Part shown: piece by piece, positions 13,370-26,661 of the stretch | Numbering within the stretch: position 1 is the stretch's first letter | Layout of the letters: each line of letters starts with the position of its first letter | NCBI GenBank assembly: GCA_033961575.1 | Contig: CM066729.1 | Span: 35,994,501-36,058,500, forward strand | Length of the DNA stretch: 64,000 nucleotides | DNA from: Aselliscus stoliczkanus | Lineage: Eukaryota; Chordata; Mammalia; Chiroptera; Hipposideridae | Direction of reading: 5' to 3' | The notes under the pieces: model-generated | Told to the model about the DNA's origin: nothing | The model's input: only the letters and a program-made list of their open reading frames with translations | The model's database searches: none | Translations under genes and position numbers: made by a program

Positions 13370-14859
13370 GTGGCAAACACAGCAAGAACCACTAGTTTCC
13401 CATTTCAAATATACTGTTTAGGGGTAAACGTTTTCATTTCAAAGTCCTGGTTCTTGAGTGGTTATCATCCACAGAATTAAAAAAGAGAAAAGAACCAGAA
13501 ATATAGATACTAATAATTTAGATAAAAGGTATACTTTTCAATAAACTCTTCTTCAAAAACATGGGGATACCAAAAAGAATAGAATAAGCAACCTACTTAT
13601 TTATACTTTTCCCCTTATTTCCTTGAATGTTCAAAACAACCCTGCTAATTTCTAACACTAGATGAATTAGTTTTAAATATCTTCCTGGGCTTAAGACAAT
13701 TATTTGTTTAGAATGAGGTGGCAACACAAATAAGTTCTCGGCCATTCCAATGCCAAACTCCTGATCTTAGAGGAGTTTCTGCCTTGCCCTACCCTGCCTA
13801 GCCAACCAACCAACCAGAGCTTATTCACTTGGAGAGCTACACTCCGGTATATCTCAAGCCTCAGAATCACCATTTCCTGAACCAGCCTCACTTCACTCCA
13901 TCTGGGGCATGAGATAACTAGAGCCAAAGCTATTTTACTTACAAATAAAAGCGGACAAAAGGAAATCCTTGGTACTGAGGTATGCAGCTCTTAGGGAGAA
14001 AAAGAATATTTCTAAGTAAATTCTACAACTGAAACGTTTGTAGGCAGGTCTATTTGTCTTGTTTCTCTATGGTCAAATCCAGCACTTAACTTAAGCCCTC
14101 TTACGCAGTCCTAAATTCTTACAATTCCTTTACTTTCCCTCCCTAAAGGGAAACGTTTTATTTTTGTTGGATCTCCAACCTGCCCTTGAACATTTAGCTA
14201 AAAGAAGTTTACTCATTCTAGGAGCTAGCAGAATCCATGTGCTTATGTTACCATTTATAAATGTATTTCTTTTTCCCATCAGAAACATCAGAGTCAGCAG
14301 AGCAGGTACATAGTACACAATTTTTGTTGAATGAACAAATTAATAATAAGAGACTGTCAATTTATAAGTTGAATCAGCCTTGTTAATTCTTTTAAAATAT
14401 CATGCCTAGCAAACAAAAACACTGAAATCTAATTAACTCTATTAACAAAGTCTGGACTCAGATGCATTCACCAAGCTTGCATTTCTTGCTATCCCAAGGT
14501 CTTCTATAGTAAACTAGAAGAAGCAACAGATGGTAAAAGAAACACATTATAACTTAAAGCTTTTTACATTAACTGTGGCAGTTGATAAAGCATAATACAA
14601 AGAAAAACAAAATAGCCAAGGGATTATAAATTCTTATGTCTCATCTTTTATTAGGGCTGCTAGGATATTTTTTAGATCCTGGGGACAACTCTTGTATAAT
14701 TTAGTTCCCAAAATTCTCAAAGTGCAAGAATTTCCAAAGTAGGTTAACATTACATGACACATAAGCAAAATTCAAAGTTATGTCAATTTTAGCAGAAAGC
14801 AAAACTTTCTCTATGGGAAAGGGTGCAAGAGTGATGCAGTTTCCAAATGGGTGGCCTAA

Positions 14860-14995
14860 GCCACCACAATCATTTCACTGCCTATTAAAAACACATATTT
14901 CTAAGATTACTTAATCAGAATCTCCAACAAAAGGTCCAGTAAACTGTATTTTTAGCATACAGCCCAGATGCTTCTTAGGAACATGACAAGATGAA
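14860..14995. mobile_element. hAT-Charlie-type fossil
   Basis: CTTAATCAGAATCTCCAACA through a CAGATGCTTCTTAGG segment resembles old MER1/Charlie elements whose inner part reads ...AATCAGAATCTC.... Confidence 0.4.
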
Positions 14996-15959
14996 ATCCA
15001 CTGGTATGGAAAGAACATCGGCTAGAGCAGAAAAGGTAGCTGCTAAGGCCAGTCTCAGGGACACAGGTAAAATTAAATCTGACTAAGCACCCAAGATAGG
15101 GGTTTTGGGTTCTGACTTTATGGAAGTTTCACTTTATCACTGACCTTGTTTCCCCCATCAGAAGCAGAAGGGGTGAAATTATATCATCATAAGGCCCTGA
15201 ACTCTAAAACTCAGGGATAAAATTATATTACATATTGATATCTACTCTAGGTTCAAATGTAATCTCATGGGGAAAAAAAAAGGGAATATATTTCATCAAA
15301 TCATAAAAACTATTCACAAATTCTAGTAAGGAGATCCTCTTCAATAGTTGGTTGACTTAAAGTTTCAAGTCTCTGACAATCCTTCGCTTTCTTCTTAAGC
15401 ACCTTACATCACGAATTATACCCAACAGGCTCCTGGAGAAACTGAATTTAGTCCAAGGCTGTGTAGCTCAGTCTGGCCATTTCACATAGCTGGAAAGGTG
15501 GGTATGTGATTTCACAAACTACCTTTTAAGGCCTTCCCATGTGAAAGTGTGGTAGCCACTTCCAAACAAGAGACAAAAGATTAGGAGAAGCAGCTAGGAA
15601 AAAGGGAGGCAGAGGAGTAAAGTAAGGAGACCCTCCTCAGACCAACATGAGCTGGAAGCCTTCAAGGTATACCTACATCTCTCATTCCTCTGCAAATTGT
15701 ATGTTCTATAATTTACGGTCTTCCGTTCCACAGTTTTCTTTTTAAATAAGGTAATACGGAACTCAACCTCTCTGAACATGCAATGCTGTCGGTTCAGTAT
15801 TTATTGTAATTCTGCATTTGGGGATATCTAGAAACAATCTCATTAATGTAAGTGTAATATATGACATGTTGCCACTATATTTGTTTATACATATCAAGAA
15901 AATTGGGCGGGGCACTTCTTCAAAATATCAAATGAATAATTTGTGCCGAGGTATGGGAA

Positions 15960-16130
15960 AAGAGCATAAGAATTAAGGTCTGAAAACAGGCTCAACTCCC
16001 GGTACTGTCAATTATAACCATCATGTGTCCGATCAAGTCACTTCACCTCTCTATGCTTCAGTTTCTTCTGTAACATGGACGAAAGCTGAGCTGTTTGCAT
16101 GAAAGACATATGGTTAGAATACAAGATAAG
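15960..16130 (+). repeat. MIR SINE fragment
   Basis: CACTTCACCTCTCTATGCTTCAG and the CAACTCCCGGTACTGTC segment upstream match the MIR core in sense orientation. Confidence 0.6.
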
Positions 16131-16859
16131 GTAACTTTTAAATAAAACCATAAAGCCTCTATATTAAAGACTTCATTTCATTTCACTAAGTTACTAAGCA
16201 CTGTTTTTTAGCACTTTTAAATAACTATTCAAAGAAACTACACATTCTACAATGAATTATCACCCCATTTGAAGGTCTGCTCCACTCAAACAAATTTTTA
16301 AAGGCAAGCTCTCTGTTATATCACAAGCTCTGGGTATCTGATTCCACCAACTGGTTGAAGGACTCCAGCTTTAGTCTTTTTCAGAAAAAAAACAAGATAA
16401 AAAAGTTATAATCTTCAATATCTCTGTAAACACGGCAGATTAAATAAGCATTTGCTGAGCTATTAGTTCAGTAACAGGGGTTCTAACTAAAGTACTATTT
16501 AAAAGTTGAGTTAAGATGTCTTTGAAAGCAGACATTGACAAATTAGAATGACCCATGAAGGAAAAATGCCTAAATGTGTAGGTGCTCTAAATTTAATTCC
16601 ATTCATTTTATCATTTTTTTGTTAATCTATTTATATCTCTTACAGAAAGGTGTTCCTTAATAAGCATACTTGGTTCTAAACATATGCTTATAAATCACTC
16701 ATTTAAAACTTACAATTTATTTCTCTATACACGGTTAGAGTTAAGGTTCTGAGAAAAACTTCAAAATCCACGTTACCTAAATGAAAACAGGACCTCGATG
16801 GTTTCAGTTAAACTTAGCCATAGTTAATAAACAGCACTCATCAGAGAGAGGTAACAAGC

Positions 16860-17080
16860 AAAGCGACATTCTAGAACCAGACCGGTCTGGGTTCAGTCCG
16901 GGAATCCTGGACCTACCGCTTAATAGTCGGATGACCTGGGGTAAGTTAACTTCTCTGTGCTACAGTTTTCTCATCTATGAAATGGGAATAACAACATCTA
17001 TCTCGTCAACCTAAAGATTAAATGCTATTACAGATAAAGTGTTTAAACAGTGCATAGCACATAGTAATTATTCAGTATTA
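16860..17080 (+). repeat. MIR SINE
   Basis: A tRNA-derived B-box-like GGGTTCAGTCC, then GATGACCTGGGGTAAGTTAA, CAGTTTTCTCATCTATGAAA and a terminal ACAGTGCATAGCACATAGTA place this as a nearly complete MIR. Confidence 0.8.
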
Positions 17081-17994
17081 GCTATTAAATTAAGTACATT
17101 TTAATCTAGAATTAGAAGATCACATCTCTTTCTAGAAGTCAGATCTCTGGCGCAATCATCTAGCCAGAGGAATCAAGGACTCCTGAAAGCCAGATAAACA
17201 GGAGGAAAATAACTGATTTTAATCATCTTTAAAACAGAACTCTATTTTGTTTTTCAAATAAAATATTTTATCACGCTATATATGTAAGAGATAAAACATT
17301 TAACTGCTCATTCATCCAATAAATGTATTAAGTAACTACAATTTACCAGAAGCGTCCTCTCACAGAAGCTCTTTAACACCCCTCTCTCCACAACTTGAAA
17401 CCCACTTCTCCAGGCCTCTCAGTACAGGAGCATTACAAACAAAGCATTGTGAGGAACCAAGGGGCAGGGCCCAACAGTACGGTTCAGGGCTCGCGAAAGA
17501 TATCTGGACCCAGATTGTTCCATAAATCAGATCTTCAAATGTACCCTAACCCATGTCACATGCTTACGTATTTAAGAAACTTAAATGCTAAGACCCTAAA
17601 ATTTTAAAGTGAAAATAGCCATTATATTATTATATTATCCAGTTCAAGCTCCAAATTTCACAATTTAAAAATAAAAGTCCACAGAAATTCACATTAAGAA
17701 ACAAAACAGAATGGTGACAGATACTGAGTTACTGTATGTAGCCTATTATACAGGACATGTTCGTCTGCCAAACTGAAGTACTTCTAGTCTAATCAGCTCT
17801 GCTATCTGTGTTGTTCATGGGTCAATCAGCCCACGGCCAAGACCCCCAGACCCTTGGAGAATGTTTGGAGACTGAGGCCAGCTAGAATGTGGCTCAATTC
17901 AAGGTCACTTCATGGGACTCAACAGCACAAATTTGTGGATCTCCAATTTGGGGATGCTGAAACCTCTGACTCACTTTAAAAGTTAAAGGCATCA

Positions 17995-18102
17995 CGGGCC
18001 AGCAGAGTGTCGTGGTGGTTAAGCGCTGGCTTGGGAAGCCAGCAGCCCTTGTTCGGGTCCCACATACGAAGGCCAGTGAAACTCCCCTCAAAAAAAAAAA
18101 AA
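17995..18102 (+). repeat. Short tRNA-headed SINE
   Basis: A plus-strand short-family copy with head CGGGCCAGCAGAGTG and an A-tail, flanked by a 14-base duplication (AGTTAAAGGCATCA at 17981, AGTTAAATGCATCA at 18103). One mismatch in the duplication and several in the body indicate greater age than the 9.7-kb copy. Confidence 0.9.
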
Positions 18103-18224
18103 AGTTAAATGCATCATTATCAGTGTATGTATTTGCATATTCTGAGGAGAAGTTCTTAATACAGAAATGTATAAAATGAACAAGAGTAATTAGGTTTTGC
18201 TACACACAGATGAGTAGTAGATAG

Positions 18225-18420
18225 GTGCTCAGATTTGAAACAAAGACCTCAGTTTCAATTTTTGCTCAGTTGGATGGTATCATTTAAGTTATAGATTAAT
18301 CTCTTTCCAAACTCAGTGAGAAATTAATGGAAACATTAATTAAAACACTTCACAGGCTTATTAAGAGTATTAAATGTATATAAAGCACTTAATACAGGAC
18401 TAACAAACAATAAGGATTCA
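18225..18420 (+). repeat. MIR SINE fragment, diverged
   Basis: The order of a GATTTGAAACAAAGACC segment, later CTTTCCAAACTCAGTGAG and a terminal ATAAAGCACTTAATACAGGA follows a degraded MIR. Confidence 0.45.
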
Positions 18421-20315
18421 ATTCATATTGTTATTGACATTTTAATCCAAAATTCTATAAACATGACAAGGCATCAGGATGAAGGTGATGCAAATCAGCT
18501 GCCTAGAGAACAAAATTTAGCTCTGACTTGCATGTGAGTAAGTGCCTCCTTAAATTTTGCACTCCAGGCTCGGCTGGCCTCACCCTAGCCATGCCCCTGC
18601 ATAGCACACACAGCAAGAGCCTAATACTGACATCACAATGCCATAAACGCCACATGCTTACATAGCATATTTTTAAAACCTTTTATTCCCCCCATTTGCC
18701 AAAATGGTGGCCTAAGTTATTGAGCCACCAGAAAAAAGTTACATATCATCCAAAGCAAATACATAGTTTTGGAATACTTAAAAGTTTGGTCAACAACTGC
18801 ATTTTAAAACTATTTGCCAAACTCATGTTACAAGTACCTTTTATTCTCTTAAATCTACTTAATAAAGGCAGGTGTGGCCCAGAAGCAGACTGGGCAGTAG
18901 AGTGAAATCAAGATCAAGGACCTTCTTGAAATAATTCATAAAAGGGGATAATCTCTACAAGATAATCGAAAGATGACAATAGACTCAAAGGGCTCCTAAC
19001 CTCTGAATTAGCTGACGGAAAATGGCAACAACAAAAATTGCAACCAGTGACTTTTAAGATATTTTTGCACAAATGTTTCAGGGGAAAGAATACACATCTC
19101 TTCAGTTTTGAAAAGCTTCAATTTTTTCCCATTCCAATGTCTAAAGTTTTGTTAAATCCTGGACTGAACAAAACTGAAATGAAAAGCTTTGTTAGAGGGC
19201 AGGAAATAAATTGTTTCCCTTGAATATGTTCATCTTTTACCCATCAAGTTCTTCTTAACCTAGTGGCTCATGAATCAAATAATTCCTAACGGAATAGTCA
19301 TTAAGTGCTTAACTGAGATACATCTTTCTATTTTCAATTTTACCAATATTTGTGATCTCCTGTTTTAATTTAACCAATATAATGCTAATGTTTTCTTACG
19401 GAATCTCAGAAACTCAACTAAATTTAAGCCCCCATAACCGTTCCTTCGTTCTCTGCTTGAAAGTGCATCGTAAGCAGGCTGTACCACATGGGTCTGGCCT
19501 ACATGCTCTGTAGCAGGTATAATCTTAGACACCTACCAGTAAACTTAATGACTCCTAATTGCCTGAGGTCCTCTACAGTGTGCAGTGTGTAGTTTCTTTA
19601 CCTCACCTTACAAAATTTCTTTGCATCAAAGCACTCAAATGTTGATAAAATTATTAGCCCCAGATAAGAAATTAACTCCAGCTTATTTAACACTAGGTGT
19701 TAACAAGGCAGGTACTATCTTGATAATGACATTTAACTTTACCTTTTAGAACATAACTGATCTCAAATACAAACACAAGAAAAAATGAGAGACATAGAAT
19801 GGTATTTACTTATATATCAATTCCTCCTGTAACCTTCACTTGCAAAACTGTAATTCATTTTTTAAGGAAGCAAGCCAATATAAGGTAGGGCCTTCACAAA
19901 ACTCTCAAGTTTTGACAATATTGCCAAAATGCCAATTTTATTATCAAGGCATGCACAAAGTATGTGATTTCTAAATAAAACAGCACAGCATTATTCAAAA
20001 TCTCTGGAATTAAGAAAAAAGAAAGCCTTGCAACAATCTGAACTGGTACAAGGAGTAGCTGCAGCCTAGTGGCCAGGTCTCACTCATTTACCGCTCCCAA
20101 CTGACTTTTATTATGGCCACCTTTATAGGTCTATGAAGGCAGCAGGGGTGTAACTTCTTAGAGTCATTCCTTAACTCAAATCTCCACTGGAATTCCAGTT
20201 CATCCTGAAGTGCCAGGGACCAAATGCTAAGTTAGAGAAACTCATTTTTTTCCCTTCCTATCAACTCTGACCCAAAATTATCAAATGAATTGATGGATGT
20301 GAAATTACTTTACAT

Positions 20316-20417
20316 ACCAGGAAGGGGGTTAAGGGAATCAAAAGGTGTAAAAAAAAACACAAAAAAATCTAGGAGGAAAAAAAAAATTGTTTTGATTCCC
20401 TTTACCCCCTTCCTGGT
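20316..20417. repeat. Near-perfect 28-bp inverted repeat with A-rich loop
   Basis: The arm ACCAGGAAGGGGGTTAAGGG... at 20316-20343 is the reverse complement of 20390-20417 with one mismatch in 28. A 46-base A-rich spacer separates the arms, and a TCTA array starts 3 bases after the right arm. It would fold into a stable hairpin in PDCD10 pre-mRNA. Confidence 0.9.
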
Positions 20418-20420
20418 TCT

Positions 20421-20421
20421 T

Positions 20422-20469
<48 letters not shown>
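20421..20469 (+). repeat. (TCTA)n microsatellite
   Basis: About twelve TCTA units directly beside the inverted repeat. Confidence 0.97.
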
Positions 20470-20656
20470 ACGAGAGGCTAAATGTCCATATAATGGTCTT
20501 TCCATCCCCTTCCTCTTCTAGTCACTAAATTATAAATGCCCTAAAGAGAAGTTTATTCCTTTCTCTATTTCCTAGTACCTAGCACAGTATTCTGTATAGT
20601 CAGTCTAAGTTAGCAACAGTGTTAGTTGGAAATGTGGCGATAAAAAGTCAGATATA

Positions 20657-20911
20657 GGGCTGGCCAGGTGGCTCAGCTGGTTAGAGCGATGCGCTGTGTG
20701 GTGCCGCGCCACCCCACCACCACCCCGTCCCCCCAAACTAGACTGAAAGCGGCAACCGGACTTGGAGGTGAGCTTGTGCCCTCCACAACTAAGACTGAAG
20801 GACAACTCTAGAATTGGAGTTGATGGGTCCTGGAAAAACAATGTTTCCCTACCCCACTTCCCCAACGCTGTTCCCTTCCCCAATTCTTTAAAAAATAAAA
20901 AATAAAAATTC
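20657..20911 (+). repeat. Ile-tRNA-like SINE of a different family
   Basis: The head GGCTGGCCAGGTGGCTCAGC and then TGGTTAGAGCGATGCG resembles an isoleucine tRNA A-box region; the B-box appears lost in a C-rich stretch. The 3' part contains CCTCCACAACTAAGACTGAA and CCCCAACGCTGTTCCC, nearly the same tail as the long SINE family here. It ends in an A-rich tail and is flanked by GATATA at 20651-20656 and 20912-20917. The tail style is one I associate with rhinolophoid bats. Confidence 0.75.
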
Positions 20912-21504
20912 GATATAATCCATGCCCTTGAAGTTGTGCAGTCTTGCAGGGAAAAGAGGCAATAAAGAAATAGGGCATGTCAATCTGACACTTTGCAGAT
21001 TGACACACACACACACGCTTAACGTTTTATTTTAAACAAAACAGAAAAATAACTATTGAAATACACAGGTGATCCTAATTCCATTACATACACATAAACC
21101 CCAAACTAAACTGATGAGACATGGATCTGCTATTCCCTCCACCCGACTTAAAAGTCACAGTCCTCTCACAATGAGCAGCCCTCCACACTGGGATTCCTGT
21201 ATTATAATATACATATTTCTTTCCAACATGGTCTCAGAATAACGGGTCAAATACTTCAGCTAGCACTTACAGAACATGTAATTCTACATATTCTGACGAT
21301 AGAGGAAAAATTGGCTGTGGTGAAGTTATGTCAGTCTCCAATGTGGTAACCTCCAGAGGGACTTCTTTAGAATAAGTATGAATACAAGGAATTTTTGCCT
21401 GCCACACAATTTTTGCCTTAGTACAATTTTTCTTTTACTGCATGCAACTCTAAATCTAACTGTCCTCCAATGGAGCTCAATCAGTAACATAATTTCTACT
21501 ACAA

Positions 21505-21735
21505 TGATAAAAAACATCGTCTTGAGTCAAGCAGCCTGGATTCAAATCCTAATTCTAAGCAATTACTGGTTGTGTGACCTTGGGCAAGTTGCTTAACCTC
21601 TCTATACTTTAGCTTCCTCATTTAAATTGGGGATAAAAGTGCCTCTACCTCATAGGATTGTTGCAAGGATTACAGGAGATCATGTAAAATGCTTAGCATG
21701 ATACCTGGCACTTAGTTACTGTTCAGTAAATATTG
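21505..21735 (+). repeat. MIR SINE, nearly complete
   Basis: GATTCAAATCCTAATTCTAA, TGTGTGACCTTGGGCAAGTT, CCTCATAGGATTGTTGCAAG and TGATACCTGGCACTTAGTTA follow the MIR consensus in order; the best-preserved MIR in the window. Confidence 0.9.
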
Positions 21736-22407
21736 GCTTTATTATATTACCAGCTCATCTCAAAGAAAATGTAAGACAGTTTCACACATAATATATACTC
21801 AATAAATATTTGATAAATGAATGAACCAAATTATCATTATTATGCAACCTATACTTCTGGTAATTTTATTTCCAAGGGACCGGACTGAGTAAACAGTAGT
21901 GACCAACATTTAATATGTTCCACTGCTGTTACCCAATATAAGCTTGCTGATAAAATCCTTTTTTCTTTCTTTTTTTTCTAAATGACACTTGATTCTAGGC
22001 AACTGTATAAGATTGAGAGTCAATAGATTCAATTAACTTTTTGAGTGGTTAAAAAAATAGATTACCCATACGAAAATGTAAGGGTGACCTTGAAAAATAA
22101 GATTATAGTATTACATTACATCCAAGATACAATTAATTTTGTAGCTAAAATAAGAAAACTGAATTTATCGCCTTCATACAGATAAAAATGGACCATCAAA
22201 CTACACTGTTTACCTTTCTGCAAATAAATTATTTCTAATTGCTACAATGAAGGTGCTTTCATTTTCTACATTGTGTGTATTCTTAAAACATAAGTCTCTT
22301 AAGGCTGCAACTTTCTGTAACATTTAAAATACAATAATATGCAAAATCACATTATTTAACTTCTAAATCACTTTTACAGTTTATATTATGGAGAAAAAAT
22401 TACTTAC

Positions 22408-22455
22408 CTTGGAATTGACTTAAAATTCTTAGTAACATTACCATATTATAATTAA
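22408..22455 (-). other. Candidate alternative 5' UTR exon of PDCD10
   Basis: On the minus strand the bases CCAAG at 22412-22408 are followed by a near-consensus donor GTAAGT. About 48 bases upstream a possible acceptor (TGCTGTCTTTGTAAG, AG at 22457-22456) follows a moderate pyrimidine stretch. Human PDCD10 has transcript variants differing in non-coding leader exons, so such an exon is expected somewhere in this intron. The acceptor is weak and I do not recognise the sequence, so this is only a candidate. Confidence 0.25.
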
Positions 22456-23462
22456 CTTACAAAGACAGCAACATATAAGAAGCAGTACTTCAGTTTTATC
22501 CTCCACACATTGGTTATGCTAGGTAAACATAAATTTTTTATCCAATATTCAAATAACATAAGGACCAACTTTAAAAAATGTAAATTTAGCACTTAGACTA
22601 AAAGCTTATATTTAATAATAAAAACTGGGATCTTATCAAATTTTAAAGCCAAATATCAGCAAGCACTTTTTGACAATACCTTGTGAGAGAGTGAATTGGT
22701 ATATTCATGAAAGCATATATAAAGCCACAGCAATTGAGAGCTGTTGAATTTATGTTATGCAATTACTCTAGTACTGTAAAGGATTAGAGAATTTGTTTGC
22801 AGGGTCAAAACCTAATGCAATTTATTTTTGAAATGCAGTTTGCATGTTTCTAAAATAATGGTGTTTTTTTTTACAATCATAAGTATATAGGTTGAAAGCA
22901 AATAAAACATTACCATAAGACCTACTGAAATGTGAACATTTTCAAGAATCCCAAAATATAAGCTCCTCTGAAACAAATACACTCAACTTTTTACAAAGTT
23001 ACCTTGTAAAGGCAGGTAATATTAAATAAAAGTAAAATTTAAACAAAGATACCAAGGTTAAAAAAGTACAACAGCAAAAAAAGGAAATAGATTTTGTTGA
23101 GGACAAAATGAGATTTACATTAGGGAAGAATAGAATCCATTAAAAGTTAGTTTCTTCCATGTTTGTATTTTGTTATAATGAATGTTGCTTCCAAAAAAAA
23201 AAACAACAACAAAAAAACAGGACAGTGGTAGGGTCTCCAAAATGTTGTTATACACAAAGTTTGAAGTAATAGAAAATTACCTCTTTGTATTTGCCCACAG
23301 AAAACTACCTATCCTGATTTTTAAAGACCTCCAAGAAAGAACAAGCACCTTTCTACAATTTATATTAAGCTTCTGTCAATAAATCCTTTTTCTCTAAGGG
23401 TGGGAAACATGTGTTTTACTCACTTCTGTATTTCTGTCCCTAGCAGAGTGCTGAAGGTTTTG

Positions 23463-24000
23463 TGAATGAATGTACTCATTCATTCAATCATTTATTCATT
23501 CATCCAGCAAGTATTTATTGGGCACTTACTTTGTTCCAGATATTGTGTAAGTATTGAGGTAAGGCACAGGACAAATGAGTAGGCCCTGCCCAGATAGCTT
23601 ACAGTCTAATGAGGGAGACAGGCATTTACGGAAAAAATACAGAAACAGTTCCTATTGTGATGATGCTACAAAGGAGAAGTACAGAATATGGTGACGATAT
23701 CGTGGGAACTTGCTCTAATTTTAGGAAGGGGAGGTCAAAGAGGTCAGCAAAAGTTACCCTGATGAATGACATTTAAACCGAAACTTGAAAATTAACTAGG
23801 AGTTGGCCAGAATTGGGACGGGGAGGGGAAGCAGTCCAGACATGGGAGATAGGACACGTACAAAAACTTGCAAGTCAGGAAGGAGTTTATGTGTATAGTA
23901 ATTAAAAGGCACAGCAATTGAAAAAGGCTGGGAATAAGTAAGGATGGAGAGCTGGACAGGCGTCAGAATATAAACTGTCAGTACAAAACAGAATAAGAGA
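23463..24000 (-). repeat. L2 LINE 3' region (antisense)
   Basis: TCATTCATCCAGCAAGTATT and TATTGGGCACTTACTTTGTTCC start an antisense L2 3' end that continues with a GCTTACAGTCTAATGAGGGAG segment and a diverged inner region. Confidence 0.7.
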
Positions 24001-25924
24001 ATAATAGTATTAGAATATTGAAGTCATTTTGAAGTTTGAGTGTTTTTTTCTTGTAAAATAATCTAAGGGAACTGAGTCTACCATATTTAAGATCTGCAAT
24101 AAGACCTAGGTTATGCCTTCATCCCACCCTGTGACCAGTGAATGACTTTGCACTTCACCAATCTGAACCTCTATATTCTCTTTGTGAACACGTACTCAAT
24201 ATTGTACCTACTGGGAATACATTAACACAGTGCTGTTTTTATGACTTTATATCCTTAAAGAAAAATAGATGTATACGGGAGACATCCTAAGTCCCATAAG
24301 AGATGATGCCCAAAGTCTGACACAAGGCTCCTGCAAATCCCAAAATGAGAATATGGACAGTGGTGAACTTCAAACTACTATAAAAATGCAAGTGTACACG
24401 TAACTCTGTGAACTCTAAATTATTCAATGTGCAGATAGATATCCAAAATGACTACAGTACCCCAGCATGTGACTGAAAAATGATAAATACAATGGAAACA
24501 TTACTCTACCACTGCAACATAGGTGAAATATTGTAACTATAATGGACCTCAGAAAAGAGAAGTTAGTGGTAGAACTGAACCAAGGACAAACACACATGCT
24601 GAACAAGTACATTATATTAACTGTACTTATTTCCAAACCTTCCCAACTTTTAGTTAAAAAGCTCATCCCACAACTTCATACCTGCATGTGAAAAGTTAGG
24701 AACTCATTTCACACTTCCCCCAACAAAAAGCAAATGCCTACACCACCATCTAGAAACTACATTAACATTCTTGCTTTACTATCACTGACTTATGTTTATG
24801 GTCTAAACTATCTCACCATTTTCCATTTGGTTAGCTAGTCTCTCTTGCTGTCTGCATTACTCATGGTGCCACATTATTCCTGATTTTACTTCATTCTACA
24901 GTATTATATCTCTCTTCTATTTTAAAGGTCATATTAATGTCCATACCATCTTAACTTCAATCATTGGAAAATATTAAGACCTCTGATTCCAGAAAGTGTG
25001 CATTCAATAAGTAATAATAATTGCAGGACACATTCAAATTGCAGCATATTTCAATGGTCAACTTATATAACAGTAAACCATGATTGAGTATCTGCTATCA
25101 GTAGATATCTGATGCTTATTTATAAACTTACTAAGAAGAAATCCTGATGTCAATGAATACATTACAAAATTCTATTAAAGAACTATCCAATACCATTCAT
25201 GAGCTGTATGATGCTTAATTGGTCTCAGTAACCATTATATAGGATAGGAATGGAACAAGTATGCTCTCTGCCCAATATAAAACATAAATGTCCTATTTTT
25301 CCATTCTTTAATGTAAAATGTGTTAAACAATCACAGAGGACGCTAAGAAAAATAAAACACGTAAGAGCCTAATGTTATTTCCACAAACAACTCAGAGCCA
25401 AGAAATAAAAGAGTAAATAAAAATCAACAAAATGTTACCTGCAAAAAATGCTACATCTTTTTCTCTAGTAATGAGTACACTAAACTCTCTCCATGCTGTA
25501 TTATTTGAAAAGTGTAAAATACGTTTGTGAAAGAATCTAAATCCTGCTGTTGTCAGTTTTATAAAATGAGACTAAAAACAGTAAAGAGTCCTATGTTAGG
25601 AAAAGACTATCTTTTAACTGTTAAGGACGGGACCTACTGTTAACTGACGTTCTCCTATATCATTATCTACGAAAATGGTAGTACAGCCCATCATTTAATA
25701 TACCCCTCATCAAGGAAAAACGATGTCAGTTGAGGTTGATATTTTTTTTCCTATTTTTCCAAAAGGTTAGAGTGGGTCCTTCCTGCTTTTATGGAGGCAT
25801 TTCTCCCCAGTGCCTCACCTCACAAACGGCTTCTTAGAAATGCACAGAATGCATTACTTTGCAACTTCCTGCACCCTCTGCAAAAACCATAACCAACTCT
25901 TTCTGGTGCAGCAGATCTGACTGT

Positions 25925-26040
25925 GAGCCTGGACTGCACATGGATGAGAGTCCTAAAAGCTGTTGCTGCGTGGGTGACCTTGGGCACCTCATGTATCGCC
26001 TCAGTTTCCTCATCAGTATCCCAAAGTGAATGCTCTTCTT
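25925..26040 (+). repeat. MIR SINE fragment
   Basis: GGGTGACCTTGGGCACCTCA followed by CGCCTCAGTTTCCTCATCAG is typical MIR core, located just outside the CpG island. Confidence 0.7.
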
Positions 26041-26661
26041 AAACAGAAAAAGGTGGACAACATAGCTTAGCCATGACATCGAAGAGGGTTGTTTTCTGCT
26101 TAAGGCAAAATGAGCTCCTGAGAGGGGCCACATCAGGAAAATGGAAGTGAACTCGTAGATCTCTTGTCAATAGTTGACTCTTCTTTTTACATTTCTCCTC
26201 TTTCCCCCAAAGGGGATATAACCTGAGTCACTCCAAGAGCAGCTCCCAACGCCCTTTGCTTTCCCCACTCTTCCCCCACCCTACTGCTAAGCAGGGGGGA
26301 ACCAGCAGCCTCCCCTCCCCCCAAGCCACACCTTCAGAGGACCCCACCCCAGACACATCCGCCCTCACCCTCCTCCGGGGCCACCAGAGGCCAGCCTCGC
26401 CCTCCCCCGCCCGCCCCCACCTAGAGGAGACTTCCTGGAGGCGTTCAGGCCCGACAAGGGCAGGCGGCATTTACAAACCCGTTTTACGCCACTCGCGTAG
26501 GGGAACCTCGCTTACGCCCATAGGGCCCCGTTCCCAGCCCCGTCGGCTCCGCCTGCCAGCACCAAGCCCCAGTGCCTCCGCCGCACGGCCCCTGAGGAAG
26601 CCCAAACCTCTTGTGCTCCGCCCGAAGCGACACAGACTGGAACGGAACAGCCACACCTTAC

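Larger units (their letters stand above)
10481..26661. other. PDCD10 intron(s) between leader exon 1 and first coding exon
   Basis: About 16 kb of intron, possibly split by an unrecognised leader exon. It contains MIR, L2, hAT, two SINEs, two TCTA arrays, an AAAT array and a striking inverted repeat at 20316-20417. Large parts, such as 13.4-14.8, 18.5-20.2, 21.8-23.4 and 24.1-25.8 kb, show no feature I can name. Confidence 0.7.
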
